Source: Anthonomus grandis grandis (Eukaryota; Arthropoda; Insecta; Coleoptera; Curculionidae). From it: DNA of 64,000 nt. This document shows, one piece after another, positions 37,601 to 45,700 of this stretch; position 1 is the stretch's first letter, and each line of letters opens with the position of its first letter. The notes below the pieces were generated by a model that saw only the letters and a list, made by a program, of their open reading frames with translations, was not told the DNA's origin and did not search any database. The stretch covers positions 21,490,256-21,554,255 of the forward strand of contig NC_065561.1 of assembly GCF_022605725.1 (NCBI RefSeq), written 5' to 3'. Position numbers and translations under genes: made by a program.

Positions 37601-39047
37601 GTATTGAGGATCCAAAAAAATTGAAAAATTTCTACCATCAACTTTGACAGCCTGTAAACATTTTTTTAATTAAAGTATCGACATGAAATATTTTTTTAAA
37701 CATAAAATTAGGTTCTCTTAATGGTTTAGTGGAACTTTGGATCAATTTGGATCATTTTAAAGGGAGTTATGGACTTTTTTGTACTGAGGGTCCAAAAAAA
37801 TGGACAAATTTCCTCTATTCATCTTTGACAGTCTATAAAACATTTTTCAATTCACGTATTAACTTAACTTTAAGAAGTTCCAATGTCAGTATAACAAATT
37901 TTTGATTAATAAGGCTTATTACGCTTTAGATAAATTTTTTTATGATCGACTTGCATGAGTAATGTTAAGATTTATGTACCCACCTTATTTTATTTTATTT
38001 TTTTTGTGTCAAGTGCTTTATTTATATGGTATGTAAATTTTCCAAACTTTGACCTATCTATATTATTTTATAATTTAATATTAGCTTTGTCAATGAAATG
38101 TTCTTATTTCGACAATAGCATGTTTGACTTTGACTTTGTCTTTTATATGCCAAGGAAAGAGAAGACTAGTTCTTGGGGTATCATGCTTCAAAGAACCATA
38201 ATGTATTTATATAGTCGTTAATATAATGTGTTATATGTCAAATATCTGTCAAACTTTATCATTTGTATCCGAAATAATGCCCAAACACTAAATTTTAACA
38301 AAATCGGACCAATAGAAAAACAGTTACGAAAGTCAGGTGACCTGGTACTCGAACGTCAAATATGTATCAAATATTAATATTTGCATCCTAAATAAATGCC
38401 AAATACCCAATCGGATCAATAGCAAAAGAGTTATGAAAGTCACGTGACTTTAAAACCCAATATGTCAAATATCTGCGAAAATTTATTAATTGGATCCTTA
38501 ATCAACCCCAATTCCATTCACAATTTTGGAAATTAATTAATTAAAAAAAAGTGTAAATATGAATTTATTTAAAAATGCCCTTAACTTTTAAAACATCCTA
38601 TAGAATACTATTACCATTACCCCGGTATAATTCTATTACTATACTATTATTATCCTCAAAAATGTTCGTAAGGATCAATACTTACAGCTAAAGATAAGAA
38701 TTTTTATATGCCAAAAAACACGAAAATTAGGCCTTATATACATGTATAATCTGATTGCTGTTTATTTTCAGAAAAATCCTGGAATCTCTTAACAAAGTAA
38801 CCGTGGATGACTTGAATAGAGTGGGAGAAAAATATATCGCTCCTTTATTCGATCCCAGTAAAGCTAAGGCGGCTCTAGTGATCGACCCATCGAAAATGAC
38901 CGATGCCTGTGAAGGATTTAAGAAGTAAGTTAAAACACCTTAATGGACTTAATTAAATTACTAATGAATTCTTTTTATAAATCAAGATTTGGCCTGGACT
39001 TGACAACTTACCCCTCGCTGGAAGAAAGTTACTTAAACAAAGTCTAA
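10479..39047 (+). CDS. M16C-family zinc metallopeptidase (C05D11.1-like), 14 coding exons
   Basis: The exons join without a break into 3,066 nt, 1,021 residues. Coordinates: 10479-10650, 11250-11491, 11555-11764, 11820-11942, 14345-14599, 14707-14973, 18822-19247, 19306-19477, 23490-23735, 23786-24026, 24087-24282, 34372-34673, 38772-38924, 38987-39047; all introns are GT-AG. The zinc motif HxxEH reads HTLEH (H69, E72, H73); Glu162 in YCEMQG is the likely third ligand. Exon 12 holds the C-terminal signature GKGFAYTYR (residues 859-867), matching the Arg/Tyr substrate-binding region of M16 enzymes. Known of the family: clam-shell peptidases degrading peptides; M16C includes presequence protease. 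Length and motifs fit the uncharacterised C05D11.1 / yeast YOL098C subgroup. No mitochondrial presequence is obvious, so a cytosolic location is my guess. Introns 8, 11 and 12 are packed with a 182-bp satellite, yet no exon is damaged. Substrate unknown. Confidence 0.95.
10651..11249 (+). other. M16 intron 1, nothing recognised
   Basis: AT-rich intron between GTAAGA and CTCACAG, with no repeat or open frame seen. Confidence 0.6.
11250..11491 (+). CDS. M16 peptidase exon 2: zinc-binding HTLEH (residues 58-138)
   Basis: Contains GLPHTLEHLIFLGSENYPYKG, the inverted zinc-binding motif of M16 peptidases and the following conserved loop, then GTNAWTDIDHTCYT. Ends LYPVLS at GTCAGT, in phase 0. Confidence 0.95.
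11555..11764 (+). CDS. M16 peptidase exon 3: third zinc ligand region (residues 139-208)
   Basis: Reads FVTEVHHITGEGEDAG and VYCEMQGRENSAES. The Glu of YCEMQG occupies the position of the conserved NEMKG Glu in M16C enzymes. Flanked by TTAG and GTAATT. Confidence 0.95.
11820..11942 (+). CDS. M16 peptidase exon 4 (residues 209-249)
   Basis: VRAYHKEFYRPENLKIIVTG is the standard M16 block closing the first peptidase-like domain. Flanked by TGTGTAG and GTATTAAG; 123 nt, phase 0 at both ends. Confidence 0.94.
11943..12660. repeat. G-tract foldback repeat, copy 1 (C-rich strand) in M16 intron 4
   Basis: A C-rich tract (CCCTTAGCCCCCCACCCA, continuing CCCC; 12408-12430) is the complement of a four-block G tract. 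A perfect 16-bp inverted repeat AATATCCAATCTAATA follows (12513-12528 against 12598-12613) with an AT-rich loop. The same arrangement recurs at 40.4-42.3 kb and 56.1-56.8 kb, marking one repeat family. Confidence 0.7.
12660..13310 (+). repeat. Diverged tandem repeat, ~348-bp spacing (family also at 63.2 kb)
   Basis: Two related units, with ACAAAAAACGTTC and AAAATATTTGGAAAGAATC recurring at 12740-12780 and again at 13071-13108. The reverse complement of this sequence resembles the 398-bp tandem repeat at 63261-64000. Confidence 0.6.
13431..14160 (+). mobile_element. Non-LTR retrotransposon relic in M16 intron 4
   Basis: Plus-strand translation in several broken frames shows LINE-type sequence: a linker region at 13406-13708, FLKPIFKSGSRNEISNYR at about 13735, NPEQFGFIKGRSTDANLVL at about 13868, and a late RT scrap to 14150. 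There are stops and frameshifts throughout, and no catalytic box remains. Confidence 0.7.
14345..14599 (+). CDS. M16 peptidase exon 5 (residues 250-334)
   Basis: 85 codons, phase 0, between TTATTAG and GTAAGT. It starts the second domain: FQRPWQSPVPP and YPSDEEDNGLYSMGWRGP, typical of this subgroup. Confidence 0.95.
14707..14973 (+). CDS. M16 peptidase exon 6 (residues 335-423)
   Basis: 89 codons, phase 0, between CTGTTAG and GTAAGT. It contains HLIFEDVPVPK and a long helical, charged segment. The intron that follows is 3.8 kb. Confidence 0.94.
15540..18600. repeat. Hairpin-bearing ~228-bp tandem repeat element (copy 1) in M16 intron 6
   Basis: Units of about 228 bp recur at 15.59-16.0 kb and 17.6-18.5 kb. 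Each has a pair AACTGCCTGG ... CCAGGCAGTT around an AT spacer, which can fold as a hairpin. Other shared blocks are ACTGACGTCGACACTGCC and GCTTTTGAGGT. A non-repeated central block lies at about 16.1-17.4 kb. A reverse-complement relative occupies 52.93-54.83 kb inside a DNA transposon, so this is a dispersed element, not a simple local satellite. Confidence 0.8.
16569..16694 (+). other. Exon-like 42-codon open segment in the repeat, candidate cassette exon
   Basis: An acceptor-like tract (TTCTTGTTCTTCCAAG) ends at 16568 and a donor (AAATG/GTGAGT) starts at 16695. The 126 nt between are open in the frame beginning CAC TCA GTA and phase 0 at both ends, as is the exon 6/exon 7 junction around it. 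Inclusion would add 42 residues to the M16 protein without a frameshift. The peptide (…TSRQIRPIWLAARQNSEQ…) weakly recalls the T-x-x-Q...W-x3-R start of YqaJ-type nucleases carried by some transposons; this resemblance is low confidence. The relative at 53.35 kb lacks this block. Confidence 0.35.
18822..19247 (+). CDS. M16 peptidase exon 7 (residues 424-565)
   Basis: Largest exon (142 codons), phase 0, between CAATTTTAG and GTGAGT. It reads RVNPLEDLTKLAVEPKHFW, then a very charged Lys/Glu-rich helix (SKEEQQKMAKEEKERVEKQR) that is probably the linker between the two halves of the enzyme. Confidence 0.96.
19306..19477 (+). CDS. M16 peptidase exon 8 (residues 566-622)
   Basis: Between TTGTAG and GTAAGT, ending in phase 1. 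Reads YALLDTSDVPEDLRIYLPLL, a conserved start of the C-terminal half in this subgroup. Confidence 0.95.
19500..22500. repeat. 182-bp satellite array A1 in M16 intron 8
   Basis: About 16 head-to-tail copies. The starts of GTATCGACTTGAAATA are spaced 181-183 bp (e.g. 20211, 20393, 20575, 20758, 20939). Further conserved blocks are TTAGTGGAACTTTGAGCAAA, GAGTTATAGAATTTTTT and TTTGACAGCCTGTAAAAAAT. Copies in the middle are very alike; those at the right end (after about 21.85 kb) are more diverged, as expected for an array homogenised in its core. Confidence 0.95.
22500..23489. other. M16 intron 8 remainder, including a GC-richer block
   Basis: A GC-richer block at about 22960-23170 (CGCTCCGACCGCTGCC, then GCCGAGCCGCTCCG) stands out from the AT-rich intron but has no recognisable frame. 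A hammerhead-like motif follows at 23392-23420. The intron ends AATTTATAG at 23489. Confidence 0.5.
23392..23420 (-). ncRNA. Hammerhead-ribozyme-like motif, Penelope type (degenerate)
   Basis: On the minus strand the segment reads CCGATGA (core CUGANGA with one change), then GCTC-loop-GAGC as stem II, then GAAA. This order is that of the minimal hammerheads found in the terminal repeats of Penelope-like retroelements. The core change makes activity doubtful. It is antisense to the M16 gene. Confidence 0.4.
23490..23735 (+). CDS. M16 peptidase exon 9 (residues 623-704)
   Basis: Begins IGACGMFSCGSYSQTAILAI and ends at GTAAAT in phase 1. It sits in a 0.8-kb exon cluster (9-11) between two satellite arrays. 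Confidence 0.95.
23786..24026 (+). CDS. M16 peptidase exon 10 (residues 705-784)
   Basis: After a 50-nt intron. Reads NVHASGILVQSKFL and IENLENLRRTLTNISKLKLY. Ends AAC/GTAAGT in phase 2. Confidence 0.95.
24087..24282 (+). CDS. M16 peptidase exon 11 (residues 785-850)
   Basis: After a 60-nt intron. Reads TGCIIGLGCIESSFYYQT and DDLPALMLYVNYLVQAE. Ends GAG/GTAAGT in phase 0, before the 10.1-kb intron 11. Confidence 0.95.
24400..24850 (-). mobile_element. SINE-like / retroelement tail segment in M16 intron 11
   Basis: Read on the minus strand, 24728-24738 gives GGTTCAAATCC, a good RNA polymerase III B-box as in tRNA-derived SINEs. A weak A-box-like TGGCACCAAAT lies about 30 nt upstream. The left end (about 24440-24475, AATACACGGGATCAACCCCA) resembles a retroelement 3' end. 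Family not recognised. Confidence 0.35.
24990..31790. repeat. 182-bp satellite array A2 with higher-order structure, M16 intron 11
   Basis: About 37 copies of the same ~182-bp monomer as in intron 8, but more diverged. Several monomer variants recur in a fixed order. The variant starting GCATCGACTTGAAATAC is near 27600 and again near 29417. The variant with GACATAGAATGAAG...CCAGGAAGC is at 27054 and 28873. Both pairs are about 1.82 kb (ten monomers) apart. Single-monomer divergence rises toward both ends. Confidence 0.95.
31815..32100. repeat. G-tract repeat, copy 2 in M16 intron 11
   Basis: The G tract GGGGTGGGTGGGGGGG plus AAGGG lies at about 31883-31906, followed by poly-A and an ACGTCTTTTT segment as in other family members. 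It lies directly at the right edge of the satellite array. Confidence 0.65.
32150..32720. repeat. ~130-bp tandem repeat with CTGG motifs
   Basis: GAGAGTAGTTAGAAAATTAT, followed by TCCAGGCACT, recurs at about 32218, 32345, 32471 and 32609. It shares the CCTGGAA/TTCCAGG style of the 228-bp hairpin repeat but is a different unit. Confidence 0.7.
32820..33130. repeat. Two-copy ~180-bp direct repeat
   Basis: TCTCAGTTCTTTAATATCTT and TTCTATTGCAGTT recur about 180 bp apart (32871 and 33055; 32914 and 33100). Copies are diverged. Confidence 0.65.
33131..33481. other. M16 intron 11, nothing recognised
   Basis: AT-rich sequence with no repeat, motif or open frame that I can support. Confidence 0.5.
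33490..34323 (+). mobile_element. hAT DNA transposon remnant with target site duplication
   Basis: The element is flanked by a perfect 8-bp duplication CCTCGGAC (33482-33489 and 34324-34331), the size made by hAT transposases. The ends are imperfect inverted repeats (TAGTGATGTAAA left; TTTACATCCTATA right) with a second shared block GGTAATATTGG. Inside, 33747-33983 reads AVDILNLPSSAAATERTFSS, the hAT C-terminal dimerisation domain. An acidic tail follows with stops, e.g. at 34106-34108. The 834-bp copy lacks the catalytic core. It lies 48 bp upstream of M16 exon 12. Confidence 0.9.
34372..34673 (+). CDS. M16 peptidase exon 12 (residues 851-950)
   Basis: Starts GPMWKQIRGKGFAYTYRM, the C-terminal signature of M16C peptidases, and ends YNR at AG/GTACAC in phase 2. 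The hAT element ends just before its acceptor. Confidence 0.96.
34860..35320 (+). mobile_element. LINE reverse transcriptase C-terminal scrap in M16 intron 12
   Basis: Two frames: 34845-35027 reads VINNDLLKVKAWFDNNLLTF (post-catalytic RT region), and 35066-35317 reads MDKKLNFDYHI and ESNLRYGLPFWG, then LQRRVVPIMY, all typical of LINE RT C-termini. Broken by stops. It directly abuts satellite array A3. Confidence 0.7.
35320..37870. repeat. 182-bp satellite array A3 in M16 intron 12
   Basis: About 14 diverged copies of the monomer found in introns 8 and 11 (AAAGTATCGACTTGAAATAT, TTTAGTGGAACTTTGGGTAA, TTTGACAGCCTGTAAAAA). A short internal deletion is visible near 37580. Same orientation as the other arrays. 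Confidence 0.93.
38230..38520. repeat. Three diverged ~110-120-bp tandem units
   Basis: GTCAAATAT starts at about 38236, 38355 and 38464, each followed by TTGxATCC, a CCAAxxxC segment and AGTTAxGAAAGTCA. An unrelated small repeat in M16 intron 12. The open frame at 37955-38218 has only hydrophobic low-complexity content and is not called. Confidence 0.55.
38772..38924 (+). CDS. M16 peptidase exon 13 (residues 951-1001)
   Basis: KILESLNKVTVDDLNRVGEK, then KYIAPLFDPSKAKAALV: the usual final helix-strand of M16 domains. Between TTTTCAG and GTAAGT. Confidence 0.95.
38987..39047 (+). CDS. M16 peptidase exon 14 (residues 1002-1021, stop)
   Basis: Reads FGLDLTTYPSLEESYLNKV and TAA at 39045-39047, after a 62-nt intron. 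The end is a normal C-terminus for the subgroup. Confidence 0.93.
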
Positions 39048-39156
39048 TGGATCATTATATTTAAGTAAGACTTTTTGTCTTTGGTTAAATCAATTATGCA
39101 ATTTCGTACTCACTTTTGAATATTCTTATAAAGTTTTAATTAATTTGTTATGTAGC

Positions 39157-39168
39157 TTTATTAATAAA
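39157..39168. terminator. Palindromic polyadenylation signal TTTATTAATAAA
   Basis: AATAAA on the plus strand, 115 nt after the M16 stop, fused to AATAAA on the minus strand, 520 nt after the CRAL-TRIO stop. It could serve both convergent genes. Inference from sequence only. Confidence 0.45.
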
Positions 39169-39690
39169 TAATTTGTTGAAATATAAAATGTAGATTTCTT
39201 TACTCTATTACCTACATATTGTTTATAGTTTTAGTTTTAAGTTAGAATTATTAGTTATGTGTCCTATATCAGTGTTAGTATCTGGCCTAGTGAGTGAATT
39301 AATATAAGATAAATAGCCCATTTGAGACATGATAGAATATATAACTTTATTAGTAAGTAAATGAATATTTCTATTTGTAGGTTATTAATTATTGTACCTA
39401 AAAAGTCCTGAATATTTTTTGTTTAACTTAACCTTGCATACAATTTTAGTTATTATTGTCTAGTAATTTTGCTTCTAATTCAGATTGTATAAGTAAAAAT
39501 ACGAGTAATTAAGAACAGTCTTGTATTTGCTACATTTAACTACAAATCAAGCAACTTTAACAACAAACATCGAATTGGCAAATAAACAAAATATAAAATA
39601 AAAATTTTTAAAATATTAAAACAATTACTTTCTAGACTTATAAAATCATACACTTATCTACATATATGGGCACTTTCCTGGTGGTACTGT

Positions 39691-39731
39691 CTACTTTGTC
39701 ACCTTCTTCTTATAACCGTAGGAGTTGATTG
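39691..39731 (-). CDS. CRAL-TRIO last coding exon (residues 291-303, stop)
   Basis: Minus strand: acceptor ATTTTAG at 39732-39733, then AINSYGYKKKVTK and TAG at 39693-39691, joined to the split Ala codon (G/CA) of the previous exon. Only 41 coding nt and 4.3 kb from exon 5, so easily missed. The GYKKK end is usual for insect CRAL-TRIO proteins. Confidence 0.88.
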
Positions 39732-42700
39732 CTAAAATAAAAATGATGGTGTTTTAAATATGATATGGATATACAGGGAGGTCACATAAATAAGGGTAAA
39801 TAATTTAACAGCAGGTTGCTTTTAGGGAAAAAAATTAGGTTAAGTAACGTTTTTCTAGTCCGAAAGTGAAGGCAACCCGAGGTACAGGGTAATTTTTTTT
39901 TATTTATGGCTATAGCATTTATTCTTTGTTTTTAACAAAATTTGACTAGGAAGATTTTAATTTTCTTGAAAGAATCTGCTGTTAAATTATTTACAAGACA
40001 CCCTGTATTAAAAAAACACAACAACAAATAATAAAAAGGTGGAAATATTCTAGTGTTTCACTATCTGCTTATTACTTCCACCAAACCAGAACCCCCAAAA
40101 TTAAATTTGGTATAGTTGTACAAGGGCGTAAATTGCATTAATTTTGTATCAATAGTTTTAGTTTAAAAATTGTACTTTTGAACCTATAGATAATAAAAAG
40201 CTAAAAAAGAACAAAAAAAAACTTCAATTTTTTGAAAACTGGATGATTTATCTTAAAAAAACTGGATTACCACTTATTAAAGTATAGAAGCTACAGATTT
40301 TTTAATCACCTATAATTTTCTTAAAAAGCATTTTTTTCTCAGGCAATTAATTACTGCAAAAAAAAAAACGTTTTTCATGAATCCTACCCTTAGCCCCCCA
40401 CCCACCCCACACAACTTACCACTAAGAAACTGTTTTAAAAAATCATTGTTTTTCAAAATTATACGCGTGAATAACAGCTGGTTTCGTCATTAATATCTAA
40501 TCTAATAACACGGTTTGTTTATTTAAATTTTATATAATTATATATATGTATATTAATAAATATTTAATACAAAAACAGTGCTATTAGATTGGTTATTATC
40601 GACAAAAAACAATAATTTTATCAGAAGAATTTCATCAAATATTTGAGGTGTAGTAATCGAGTTTAAAAACTAGATATGTAAATCCCGTGAATTTTTTGTT
40701 TAAATGCCTTAAATAGTTTAATAAATAAGGCGTTTTCCCTCCGGAGATGCTGCTGTTAAAGCTTTAGAGGCGATATTTAAGCGCCCGACTAAGAAGAGCT
40801 TCGAGGACGCGTTTTTGGAGTGGCAGCGGCGCTGGAATAAATGTATCGCCTTGAATGGTGACTACTTTAAACGTGACAGAAGCGTTGATATATAATTCTT
40901 TGTAATAAAATTTTCATAGCCTGAGTCTGAGTCTTTATTAAACAGCCCTCGTATAATACGGACGAAAAACAGTGATTTTTTATAGATATTATTGTCAAAA
41001 TATGATGATTTCTCAAAAGAATTTCTTACTGGGCAAATGTTTGGGGTGGGTGGGGGGCTAAGGGTTGTATTAATGAAAAATAATGTTTTTGCACAAAATA
41101 TAGATTAATTATTTAATTTAATAGCATTTTTTATTAAAATTTGATATAATTTTATATATAAATATTTTATATAAAAACAACGTTATTAGACTGGATAAAA
41201 TGAACGAAAAACAGTGATTTTTCAAAAAAAAATCATCAATTATTTGAAGTGTAGTAATCGAATTTAAACGCTAGATATGTAAACCCCGTGTCAATTTTTT
41301 TAAATGCCGAAATTTTTTCCCTTTTGTAAACAAAATCGTATATGATAAACGTATATTCTACAGTTTAATAAATATAACTTATATATATACGTTTGATAAA
41401 TATATCACACTTATTTGCAATAAAAAAATAGCACAATTACTTTAATTTTCATAGCAATACGCCTTGTTTTTGATAAAATAGAGTTTTTCACATATTACTC
41501 GAAAATCTAAGGGTTATGTGAGATAGATGCAATATGTATAAATTTGTTATCACCTATATATTTCTTAAACATCATTTTTTTCTCAGGCAATTATTTAATG
41601 CAAAAAACCCATTTTTTAAAAACCCTACCCTTGCCCCCACCCACCCACCCCAAACATTTGCCCAGTAAGAAATTCTTTTGAAAAATCATCATATTTCGAC
41701 GATAATACCTATGAAAAATCACTGTTTTTCGTCCATATTATACAATCTAATAACGGTGTTTTTTCATTGAAAATTAAATATTTATATTTAAAAATATTAA
41801 ATAAACAGTGCCATTAAATTAAATATTTAATCTATATTTTGTGCAATAACATTATTTTTCATTAATACAACCCTTAGCCCCCACCCACCCCACACAACTT
41901 ATCAGTAAGAAATTGTTTTGAAAAATCATTGTTTTCCTAAATAACACGCACGAATAACAGCTGATTTCATTGTTAATATCTAATCTAATAACACAATTTG
42001 TTTATTTAAATTTGATATAATTATAAATATGTATAATAATAAATATTTAATACAAAAACAGTGCTATTAGATTGGATATTATGGACACAAAAAGGGTGAT
42101 TTTTTACAACAATTTCTTACTGGTAAGTCATGTGGGGTGGGTGGGGGGCTAAGGGTTGTATTAATGAAAAATAATGTTTTTGCACAAAATATATATTAAT
42201 TATTTAATTTAATAGCATTGTTTATTTAAATTTGATATAATTTTATATATAAATATTTAATATAAAAACAACGTTATTAGACTGGATAATATGGACGAAA
42301 AACAGTGATTTTTCATAAGACTTTTATCAAATATAATCGAATTTAAAAACTAGATATGTAAATTCAATTCAGTCAATTTTTTTAAATGCCGAAATTTTCT
42401 TCCTTTGGTAGAAATAATCGTATTTGATATACGTATATTCTACAGTTTAATAAATATTCCTTGACCGTTGACAAATATACCAAAACCAGAAATTTACTAA
42501 GAAATCGTTGAATATTAACTTTAAAAATCTTAAGATAGTCTTCTAATTATTAATATAAAACAACGAAGTGTATAACGAAACTTGAAAATCTGACACACGT
42601 CTTAAATCTCTCTCCCGGTTGTGTTAGTAGCTGTTTCAAATAGGTCTGACGAGTCCAGTAAGTCGACGAAACAGGTGTCACTTTATATTGAATATATTTC

Positions 42701-45700
42701 AGATAGAAGACCCATGACTAAAACGTTTGCTTCCATATTAAAATTTTAAGTGTCTTTGACAATTATGGATGATTTTTCCATAATTGAAATTAAATCAATT
42801 ATTAATTCTTCTGTGACCAAAGCTGCCATTAAGAATCAAGAGTCAACGTGACTTTCTGCTAACCGATGTTCTTGTTATAAGTCTTTCAAAAAAGCAAACC
42901 CTACCAGAGAAAAGCCAGATACCCGCACAGATGCGGGACTAATTTATGATGACAATATGCCAAGTGACTGGATTAATAATGTTGATAATAATAATAATAG
43001 TAAGAAGATGCTACTCCTGGGTGTTTAAACTGTATTTAGATTTAGGCAAATTTAGCGAGTCATCATCAGACTCAATCATGTAGATATTCTTTGCAATACA
43101 TTAAAATCTTGTTGATATGCATTAAAATTTCGTGATAAAGCAGCTCTTTTAACTTAAAAATATACCATCAGGATCATTAGTAATATTAAATTTAGAGACT
43201 TTTTGGAGTTTACGTTGTTGAAATAAGTACTTATTCAACCAATTTTCCAAGCAAATAAATCTGTCCAGGTATATAATACTCGTAGGCGAGACCAATGAAT
43301 TAATTAGGAGAATCTATGTTCCAATTTTCACATCTTTATCTCTCTTATTTCCAGAGATATACGCATTTTGTCCCTGGTATTACATTTTTTTTTATAATTA
43401 AATTTCTTTCAACTTCCAAGACTGATTTCTCCATTTAAAATTTTTTTTTTAAACTCTCAAATATGTGTCCAATGAATTTGTTAGGAGAGTCTATGTTTCA
43501 ATTCTCACATCTCTATCTCTCTTATATCCAGAGATATGCGCATTTGGTCTCTCTAACTAAAAAACATGTCATAGTTGGCACCCGTGGGTGTGCAAATAAA
43601 AAATCCTTACATACATATTTAATTTTCCTTTCACTTTTCTCAAATTAATTAGCTTGATCCAGTTTGTTTAAAGAGAAATAAATATATATTTTTGCTTACT
43701 ATGTCTGATTTGTGTGCAAAAACGGAAATATACAAGCTTTTATTGCTAATAATGACGAATTGTTAATTTTATTTTTGTTGTTTCTTTTTGCTGCCTTTTG
43801 CTTTCTTGTTGTTAATAAATTGGTCCACCCCGCTTAATTTAAGCTATTTTCTTAAAATTTTACTATTTTCAAATGTAAATACGCATACGGGTGCTTTTCG
43901 TGTTTCCTGAAAACTTTCTGAAAGTGGATATATCCGGTTATGTACGCGAACTTTTCATTATTTGTAGCGTCAATTCAGATATTAGTTACAGTTAAGGCAC
44001 TATATTTTTGTATATGTACTTTGCACTGAGGAAATATAAGAATTATTATTACCTTCAAACTCTGCCTCGCACTTTTCTAAAAGCTGCAACCATTGGGGTC
44101 CGCTAATCATCGGGACATCCAAAGTACCCCCGTACCATTCAGGTAAAGCACTGGGGTCCACGTACTCGTGCAACGACTTCCTGTTAGTACCGTGGAAAAT
44201 AATACGACTGCGAAGTTTTTCCCTTAAGAATGGCTTGAATAGGGCGAACACCATTTTGAAAATGTACGGCTGGTTTACCACATGGATGTTCTTTATCCTA
44301 AGTGGCACGCTGTCCTGAGAATAGTAGAAACAGTTTTTTATTTATTAATTATTGTAAAAAGCGAATAGTAGGACTCACTTGTAGCCATTCAACGATTCTC
44401 GCTGCAAAGGATGGCGTAAACTTGGTGGTTTGAGACAAAGAGAGGCCGTTCATGTCGAAAATCACCACCGCTCCGCACACCTGAGTTTCGGGTTCTAACA
44501 TGGCCGTCTCCAGGAATAGCACGCAGCCCTTAAACACCTCGTCTAAAGTCACCTTGTCAGTTTTCCATTTGGCTGAAATCGGGTTAAACCTTGATATATT
44601 TTATGGAATCTATCGGATATAGATGATACGTACATCCCAATTCAATAACCAATATCCGTCTGCCGAACTGATCCCTGTTGGGTTGCACCGTTAAAATATT
44701 TTGTTCGAATATGTTGCGTTCCTTGTTCGGCGTTAAACCGTCGAACATGTTCGCGTGTTTTTGTTTGAAGGCGTAGTATCGCTTGATCTGGAAAAGTATA
44801 TAAGTGAATGAAAGTTAAAGAAACGTTTCGAGTATGATTTAAAATGAAAATCGATCGAATCGGACTGTTGGAGGCAAAGCAATTGACCGAATTACCCCTG
44901 GACGTCCAAATGTTCTAGTGCATGAAAATTCTTGGTTTCTTTAACGAAAATTAAATAAATGTGAAGGTATAATTTTGTTTTCCTAAGCTTTGAAATTGAG
45001 AAATCATTTATTTGCTTAAACAAGACATTTGATACTTTTTTTTTCTTTAAGACAACTCCAAACACTAGATACAATAAACATCCTATCATCAGACATTCAG
45101 TCATGAAGGTTTTAACCAGTTTATCCACTATAATGGACCAGTAATACTGTTGCAAATAATGAACCGAGGGGATGATAAATTAGTTACAAAAGCCACTTAT
45201 CTTTTTTGGACTTGGATTCACAATCAGACATTATAAGTCGTCTAGTTTTTCTCGAGTATGTTCCTACATTAATCTTTCTTCTCTCAATTTTTCTTTTCTC
45301 TTTTTAAATATGTATTATATTATCTATATATTATGTATTACCTTAAGAGAAAGACAACCAAGCCACGGACGTGTTTTACGTCTGTTAGCAAGGCTTATAG
45401 GAAGAAAATGCCACTGCATTTACCGAGAGTCGTAATCCCAGATAGAATTTACAGCAGGTTTTCCAAAAAAAAAATATATTGAGGATTGTGGAAATAAGGA
45501 GTAATGTATGAAATGTCTCGTTTAAGCAAATATATGATTTCTCAATTTTTAAAAGCTTTTAAAAAAAACGCTGAAATAGGTGTCCAATGAATTTAGTAGA
45601 AGAGTCTATGTTCCAATTTTCACATCTCTATCTCTCTTATATCCAGAGATATGCGCATTTTATCCCTGGAATTACAATTTTTTTTTTTATGAAATGTTTT

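Noticed and set aside
37955..38221. 88-codon hydrophobic frame in M16 intron 12
   Set aside because: The Phe/Leu/Tyr-rich translation is what AT-rich DNA gives by chance; no start context, splice support or family match.
12408..42160. Telomere-type repeats suggested by CCCTTAG / CTAAGGG
   Set aside because: The motif is not tandem and does not match the insect TTAGG array; it is part of the dispersed G-tract repeat.
44892..45155. 87-codon minus-strand frame in CRAL-TRIO intron 2
   Set aside because: Lies in an intron of a well-supported gene on the same strand; no family features.
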